Source of the DNA: Lentisphaerota bacterium
Lineage (GTDB): Bacteria; Verrucomicrobiota; Lentisphaeria; Victivallales; Victivallaceae
DNA: 64,000 nucleotides
Direction of reading: 5' to 3'
Assembly: GCA_015061815.1 (NCBI GenBank)
Contig: SUVW01000014.1
Coordinates: forward strand, 1 to 64,000
Within the stretch, counting starts at the first letter, position 1. Each line of letters opens with the position of its first letter. Shown here piece by piece: positions 59,524 through 64,000 of the stretch. The notes under the pieces are model-generated. The model saw only the letters and a program-made list of their open reading frames with translations. It searched no databases and was not told the origin of the DNA. Position numbers and translations under genes: made by a program.

Positions 59524-60321
59524 TCAAAACGGCCGCCCCTGCTGACGCTGATTTTTCATTTTCGGCTCTTCCAGAGCCAGTGCGTACCAGTTGTCGCCGA
59601 ATCCGGAGTTGCTGTAATGCTTCACTTTACCATTGGTCAAACGGTCAATATTTTCCAACAGCACCTGATTATCACTGGTCTTTTTCGCCCGGAGCAAAGC
59701 ATCAAGAGCCATATCAGCTGCATTCTGCCGGAGCTTGATCCAGGCATATACCGATGCCAGAAATGCACCGTTTTCGCCCTTGAATCTCCAACATCTCATT
59801 TTGTAGAATTTATCCAGTTTCGGATCATTGTTTTTATACATCCGGGCAAGTTTGATTCCCAGACTCTGGGGATCAAGCAGAAGTGACTTCGGCAGCAATT
59901 CGTCAACCTTACTGTACTCTCTCAACTGATAATGCAATTGCATCTTCATTGCATTGATCTGTTTATAAAGCATTGGATTCCACAGATAAAACTTTTTGAA
60001 TCCTTCCATCTCAACCAATGCCTTGCGGATCGACTCAAACTGGATTTTTTCCAATATCTGCCTCGCCGCATTCACACTTGACGGCGGACGGCGGTTGAAC
60101 ATCTCCAACTGCCGGTTCACCTTGTTCTGTGCGACCTGCATAATATTCTGGATGATCATCTGCCGTTTGTTGACAAACAGGCGTAAAAGCAAACCCAAAA
60201 CGGCCCACGATACAACCAGCGCGACAACAGCACAGGTGATCCCCCAGCCCATTCCCCACGCTTCATAAGAAAAATATCCGACCGCGAAAGCGACCACTGC
60301 TACAATCAAAGTTCCCAACAT
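59524..60321 (-). CDS. Membrane protein with TPR-like C-terminal domain, unknown function
   Basis: A 265-residue protein with two hydrophobic segments (about residues 3-20 and 26-48), a charged helix (VNKRQMIIQNIMQVAQNKVNRQ), then a mostly helical soluble domain (about 75-230) that looks like degenerate tetratricopeptide repeats (AMKMQLHYQLREYSKVDELL, ASVYAWIKLRQNAADMALDALL). The tail is basic and glutamine-rich. TPR domains mediate protein-protein contacts; nothing more specific can be said. It lies 37 bp after ffh and 11 before the Minf_1886 gene, so it is co-transcribed with them. Confidence 0.75.
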   Translation of the reverse strand: MLGTLIVAVVAFAVGYFSYEAWGMGWGITCAVVALVVSWAVLGLLLRLFVNKRQMIIQNIMQVAQNKVNRQLEMFNRRPPSSVNAARQILEKIQFESIRKALVEMEGFKKFYLWNPMLYKQINAMKMQLHYQLREYSKVDELLPKSLLLDPQSLGIKLARMYKNNDPKLDKFYKMRCWRFKGENGAFLASVYAWIKLRQNAADMALDALLRAKKTSDNQVLLENIDRLTNGKVKHYSNSGFGDNWYALALEEPKMKNQRQQGRPF

Positions 60322-60358
60322 TTTCCACCTCTTATTAAGATCAAGTATTAAACTTTTT

Positions 60359-61804
60359 TCAATGTTTGCGCTTACGCTGTTTTGCGCGTTCTTTTTTGGC
60401 CAGTTTCGCCAATTTTTTCTTATGTTCCTGCGCCTTACGGCTGATTGCAGCCGGTGCGCTGACCAATCCCCCTCCGGGGGTAAATTCCGGCATGATACCG
60501 CTGGCAGCCATTTTTCCGAGCATTCCGCCCGGACGCATCATTTTGCGCATCATCTCAAACTGTTTGACAAATGAACTTACCGCTTCCACCGGCAAACCGC
60601 ACCCCCGGGCGATACGTTTGCGCCGCGAAAAGTCGATCAAATCCGGATTTGCTCTTTCTGCTTTGGTCATGGAGTAAACCATCGCTTCCATTCTGGAGAA
60701 CTGTCCTTTATCCACACTGGAAAGCGCACTGCTCAACTGCTTGCCGCCCGGCAAAAATTTCAGGATCCCTTCCATGCCTCCCAAACGGCTGATCTGCTTG
60801 AGCTGGGAAAGAAAATCATCGTAATCAAATTTATTCTTCTTCAACTTTTCCTGAAGTTTTTTCGCTTCAGCTTCATCGATTTCGGCCGCAGCTTTTTCCA
60901 CCAGAGAAACCACATCGCCCATACCGAGGATCCTTCCGGCCATCCGGTCGGGATGAAAAACTTCCAATGCTTCAAGTTTTTCACCAAAACCGCCGAATTT
61001 CACCGGAACTCCGGTTACTTTGCGGATGGAAAGAGCCGCACCGCCCCGGGCATCACCGTCAAGTTTGGTCAGAATAAAACCGGTCAGCCCCAGTGCCCGG
61101 TGAAAATGTTCAGCCACCGACACCGCCTCCTGCCCCAAAGCGGCATCCGCCACCAGCAGTATCTCATCAGGATCGACCGACTGCCGGATGCGGATAAGCT
61201 CCTGCACCATATTTTCATCTATCTGCAGCCGCCCGGCAGTATCTATTATAACGCAATCAAAGTTTTCCCGTCTGGCCGCTGTGACCGCATCACATGCTAT
61301 TGCAGCCACATTCACACTTGTCCGTTCCACATGTACCGGGACATTTATCTGCTCACCCAGCATCGCCAGCTGATCGATCGCCGCCGGACGGTAAACATCT
61401 CCGGCGACCAGCATCACCTTTTTCCCTTCCCGGCGCAAATGCAGAGCCAGTTTACCGGCAGTCGTCGTTTTACCGCTGCCGTGAAGACCGACCAGCATGA
61501 TAACTGACGGACGGCCGGAAAACTTCAACGCTCCATCGCCGCCGCCGAGCAATTCAACCAGTTGATCGTGAACGATCCGGACGATCTGCTGCCCCGGGGT
61601 GACACTTTTCAAAACCTCCTGCCCGATGCAGGACTCTTTCACTGCGGCGATGAATTCATCGGCAACAGCAACATTTACATCAGCTTCCAGCAAAGCCAGC
61701 CGGATATCATGCATGGCTTCAGCTATATTGGATTCTGACAGTCGGCTTGCGCCACGGAGTTTTTTAAAAATTCCGTGAAGCTTGTCACTTAAAGAATCAA
61801 ACAT
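60359..61804 (-). CDS. ffh: Signal recognition particle protein Ffh
   Basis: Ffh/SRP54, 481 residues, binds signal peptides of nascent membrane and exported proteins and the SRP RNA. NG domain: G1 GLHGSGKTTTAGKLALHLR near residue 107 (usual form GLQGSGKTT), DTAGRLQIDE near 190, TKLDGDARGGAALS near 245. The M domain (about 300-440) has the methionine-rich helices and the GKQLSSALS and RRKRIARG RNA-binding segments. A basic tail (KKERAKQRKRKH) ends it. The ATG at 61804 behind AAGGAAA begins MFDSLSDKL, the family start, and is chosen over one nine codons earlier. It heads the operon with the membrane protein, Minf_1886 and M16 genes. Confidence 0.97.
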   Translation of the reverse strand: MFDSLSDKLHGIFKKLRGASRLSESNIAEAMHDIRLALLEADVNVAVADEFIAAVKESCIGQEVLKSVTPGQQIVRIVHDQLVELLGGGDGALKFSGRPSVIMLVGLHGSGKTTTAGKLALHLRREGKKVMLVAGDVYRPAAIDQLAMLGEQINVPVHVERTSVNVAAIACDAVTAARRENFDCVIIDTAGRLQIDENMVQELIRIRQSVDPDEILLVADAALGQEAVSVAEHFHRALGLTGFILTKLDGDARGGAALSIRKVTGVPVKFGGFGEKLEALEVFHPDRMAGRILGMGDVVSLVEKAAAEIDEAEAKKLQEKLKKNKFDYDDFLSQLKQISRLGGMEGILKFLPGGKQLSSALSSVDKGQFSRMEAMVYSMTKAERANPDLIDFSRRKRIARGCGLPVEAVSSFVKQFEMMRKMMRPGGMLGKMAASGIMPEFTPGGGLVSAPAAISRKAQEHKKKLAKLAKKERAKQRKRKH

Positions 61805-61854
61805 TTTTTGTTTCCTTATATATTTCTCCATACTAAAAACAACATCATCTCTTA

Positions 61855-61883
61855 ATATACTTTCTCCACATCAATCCGTCAAG
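61855..61883 (-). promoter_or_regulatory. Promoter of the ffh operon
   Basis: TTGACG (61883-61878), 17-bp spacer and TATATT (61860-61855) on the minus strand, divergent from the zupT promoter. Confidence 0.65.
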
Positions 61884-61921
61884 AGCATTTTGAATTAATT
61901 TGTCTGAATTCAAAAAAAGAC

Positions 61922-61950
61922 TTGACAAAAAAACATTGAAACGTTATCTT
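61922..61950 (+). promoter_or_regulatory. Promoter of zupT
   Basis: TTGACA (61922-61927), 17-bp spacer and TATCTT (61945-61950), about 30 bp before the zupT start codon. Confidence 0.62.
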
Positions 61951-61980
61951 TTAAAGAAGGACAGCAGGAGATAAAAAAAC

Positions 61981-62787
61981 ATGACTGATATCAGTACTTC
62001 TCAAATAATTTTCGCCTTGCTCCTCTCGCTGGGAGCAGGCATGGCCACCGCAGTCGGCAGTTGTGCCGCTTTTTTCTTCAAGCGTTCCGACCGCAAATTC
62101 CTCTCTTTCATTCTGGGTTTGTCTGCCGGAGTGATGATCTATATCTCTCTGGTGGAATTGCTGGCAGAATCCCGTAATTCACTGATCGGCATTTACGGTC
62201 ACCGTCCGGGAGCATTTCTGGCGATTGCGGCGTTTTTCACCGGTATTGCTCTGGCAATGCTGATCGACAAATTGATTCCGTCCCATGAAAACCCGCATGA
62301 ATTTCGCGGCGTGGAAGAGATGGATTGTCCGAAACACAATGACCGCCTGCTGCGCAGCGGTTTTCTCTTTGCTCTGGCAGTAGGCATCCATAACTTTCCG
62401 GAAGGAATGGCAGTATTCATCTCCTCTCTGGCCTCACCGGAAACCGGAATATCCATTGCGGTGGCTGTCGCCATTCACAATATCCCCGAAGGGATCACCG
62501 TATCCGTGCCCGTGTATCATGCCACCGGCAGCCGGAAAAAAGCATTTTTATGGTCACTGTTATCCGGAATCGCCGAACCTCTGGGAGCGTTGACGGCATG
62601 GTTGATCTTCGCCCCGTTCCTCTCTCAAACTTTGTTGATGCTGATATTTGCATCAGTTTCAGGAATCATGGTTTACATATCATTTGATGAATTACTGCCG
62701 CTGGCAGAAGAATATGGGGAACACCATCTGGCCATCGCCGGAATAATAACCGGAATGCTGATTATGGCGGTATCACTGGCAATATAA
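61981..62787 (+). CDS. zupT: ZIP-family divalent metal transporter ZupT
   Basis: A 268-residue inner-membrane importer of zinc and related divalent metals. Eight hydrophobic segments are visible. The conserved metal-pathway motifs are HNFPEGMAVF near residue 138 (His, Glu) and HNIPEGITVSVPV near 166 (His, Glu), both in membrane helices, matching bacterial ZupT. GLSAGVMIYISLVEL near 42 and SGIMVYISFDELL near 225 form the inverted-repeat helices. An AGGAG site lies before the ATG. It stands alone behind a promoter (61922-61950), with no obvious Zur-like palindrome. The following lipoprotein-like gene starts 30 bp after the stop and might be read from the same promoter. Confidence 0.94.
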   Translation: MTDISTSQIIFALLLSLGAGMATAVGSCAAFFFKRSDRKFLSFILGLSAGVMIYISLVELLAESRNSLIGIYGHRPGAFLAIAAFFTGIALAMLIDKLIPSHENPHEFRGVEEMDCPKHNDRLLRSGFLFALAVGIHNFPEGMAVFISSLASPETGISIAVAVAIHNIPEGITVSVPVYHATGSRKKAFLWSLLSGIAEPLGALTAWLIFAPFLSQTLLMLIFASVSGIMVYISFDELLPLAEEYGEHHLAIAGIITGMLIMAVSLAI

Positions 62788-62817
62788 TGACATTTTTATT
62801 CAGAAAGATTTCAAATA

Positions 62818-64000
62818 ATGAAAAGTATTACGTTTTTTACCGCCGGATTAACACTCGCATTTTTTATCAGCGGCTGCAACTGGAACCGTTTGCCGGATTA
62901 TGATGATTTTTCCACCCGGTTCAAAGGTGAACGAACCGAATTATATTATCAGGATGAAATGTGGGATTTTGCCCGTTTTCTGCAAATCGAGCTGGATAAA
63001 AATCCTGATATGCAGTGTGAAGATCTCTATAAATACTGCCGTCAGGCGGCATTCGGGATCGACAGCGACATTTCCGGAGAACGCCTGGAAGCATTCAATT
63101 CCGCATTTGCCGCAGTTGAACCGGACAGCAGCAGAGAACTGCTCAAGGTGACATCACCGGATACCGCGCGGGTGGATCTGGCTGCCTGGAAAGCTGCCGG
63201 AATGCCGCCGGAATGGCTGTTCAGGATGAGTGCCGCCGAAGGGCGTTTTTCCGATGGCAAAGAAAAGCTGCGGGAGTATCTGGATATTGCAGAAAAACTG
63301 GCTGATAAAAATTCTCTGACCTTTTCCGGCAGTGAATTCCGGAAATTTGCCGGACAGCAGGAAAACATGCCGGAAAAAAAACATCTTCCGCACTCAACTG
63401 CATATCGGAAAAACAATCCGCCCTACCGGACCATCAGCACCCGTTATTTCCATGCAATAGAAGTTCTCAAAGCTGCGGCAGAGTTGAACCGGCATAATCC
63501 GGATAAAATCCGGATCATCGCCATTGACGGCAGATCGGCTTCCGGTAAAACCACTTTGGCCCGGCAGTTGAAATTTATCCTCAATGCCCAGACCATCCAC
63601 ATGGATGACTTTTTTCTGCCGCCGGAAATGCGGAACAAAACACGCTATGAACGAGCCGGGGGCAACGTGCATTACGAAAGATTTTGCGAAGAAGTACTGC
63701 CGGGATTGAAAAAGACAACGGCCTTTTCATATCGGATATTTGACTGCAAAAAAAACCGTTTTCACGGCAACCGGATGATATGGGAAAGCCGGTGGCGCAT
63801 CGTGGAAGGAGCATACAGTCTGCATCCGGAATTCGGCAAATATGCCGATTTGAAAATTTTTTACGATATCTCACCTGATGAACAAATGCGCCGGATATAT
63901 GAACGCAACGGAGCGAAAAATGCCAGAATATTCCAAACCCGCTGGATACCGCTGGAGGAAAAATATATTGAAAACTTCAATATCCGTAAAAAAGCCGATC
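62818..64000 (+). CDS. Lipoprotein-signal protein with uridine-kinase-like P-loop domain (3' end beyond window)
   Basis: The frame is open from ATG 62818 to the right edge, giving 394 codons. The N-terminus is a lipoprotein signal with lipobox ISGC near residues 17-20. Residues 21-205 are unassigned, with a helical segment (DKNPDMQCEDLYKYCRQA). Residues about 215-394 match the uridine kinase-like NTPase family: IAIDGRSASGKTTLARQL near 235 (Walker A), HMDDFFLPPE near 262, GGNVHYERFCEEVLPGL near 280, WRIVEGAYSLHPEF near 325, and RWIPLEEKYIENF near 380. A cytoplasmic kinase fused behind a lipoprotein signal is unexpected. Either the signal is a false reading and translation begins inside, or this is a surface-anchored P-loop protein. 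An AGAAAGA-like site precedes the ATG. Confidence 0.72.
   Translation, partial: MKSITFFTAGLTLAFFISGCNWNRLPDYDDFSTRFKGERTELYYQDEMWDFARFLQIELDKNPDMQCEDLYKYCRQAAFGIDSDISGERLEAFNSAFAAVEPDSSRELLKVTSPDTARVDLAAWKAAGMPPEWLFRMSAAEGRFSDGKEKLREYLDIAEKLADKNSLTFSGSEFRKFAGQQENMPEKKHLPHSTAYRKNNPPYRTISTRYFHAIEVLKAAAELNRHNPDKIRIIAIDGRSASGKTTLARQLKFILNAQTIHMDDFFLPPEMRNKTRYERAGGNVHYERFCEEVLPGLKKTTAFSYRIFDCKKNRFHGNRMIWESRWRIVEGAYSLHPEFGKYADLKIFYDISPDEQMRRIYERNGAKNARIFQTRWIPLEEKYIENFNIRKKAD

Overview
The window reads as chromosomal DNA from a Gram-negative anaerobe of the Lentisphaerota (Victivallales-like), within the Planctomycetota-Verrucomicrobiota-Chlamydiota group. This is an inference from gene content: prepilin-type proteins carrying the [16 protein letters not shown] start and an H-x9-DG tail, each placed between a regulator and a large secreted glycan-active enzyme; a DUF4838 protein; a TIGR04073 exosortase-associated protein; a Minf_1886-family protein; LpxK (lipid A) and lipoproteins. 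There is no rRNA, CRISPR array, prophage or insertion sequence.

Layout. 1-3760: three minus-strand membrane proteins of unknown function, each behind a copy of the same promoter leader. 3767-4603: a mostly non-coding stretch with an orphan promoter, an unusual mosaic of ATGAAGC/GCTTCAT heptamers separated by palindromes, and tRNA-Ser(GGA). 4604-5527: PHP phosphoesterase. 5824-16577: two mirror-image cassettes converging on one terminator near 12500. Each is a GntR-headed, LacI-sensor regulator, then a pseudopilin, then a very large exported carbohydrate enzyme. Both pseudopilin genes carry nested perfect palindromes in the leader codons before FTLIE, and in one of them a 38-bp tandem duplication breaks the frame. 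16728-22905: SPFH protein, an AAC(3)-like fusion, a cyclase-like protein, an LRR lipoprotein and a flavin reductase. 22911-36768: uvrA-nudix-ABM-CBM9 operon, lpxK-galK-trpS-aas operon, and mutM with two downstream genes. 36782-46522: nitroreductase, CTP-dependent lipid kinase-like protein, acetyl-xylan-esterase-like hydrolase, LMW phosphatase, tRNA-Thr(TGT), membrane glycosyltransferase, ComEC, nnr, lspA and a DksA-like protein. 46707-64000: ychF, TIGR04073 protein, plsY, M24 peptidase, a seven-gene pyr operon (pyrR-pyrB-pyrC-M20-hemW-unknown-truA), an ffh operon, zupT, and a lipoprotein-signal uridine-kinase-like gene cut by the right edge.

How it fits together. Most of the window is housekeeping (DNA repair, tRNA modification and charging, pyrimidine synthesis, lipid A, phospholipid, protein targeting). 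Inserted in it is an accessory carbohydrate-acquisition region with its own regulators. Promoters are unusually uniform: at least fifteen share TTGnnn, a 16-17 bp spacer and the -10 hexamer TATATT. The most unusual signals are the palindromes embedded in the pseudopilin leaders, which match each gene's own Phe-Thr codons, and the heptamer-hairpin mosaic at 4172-4344.
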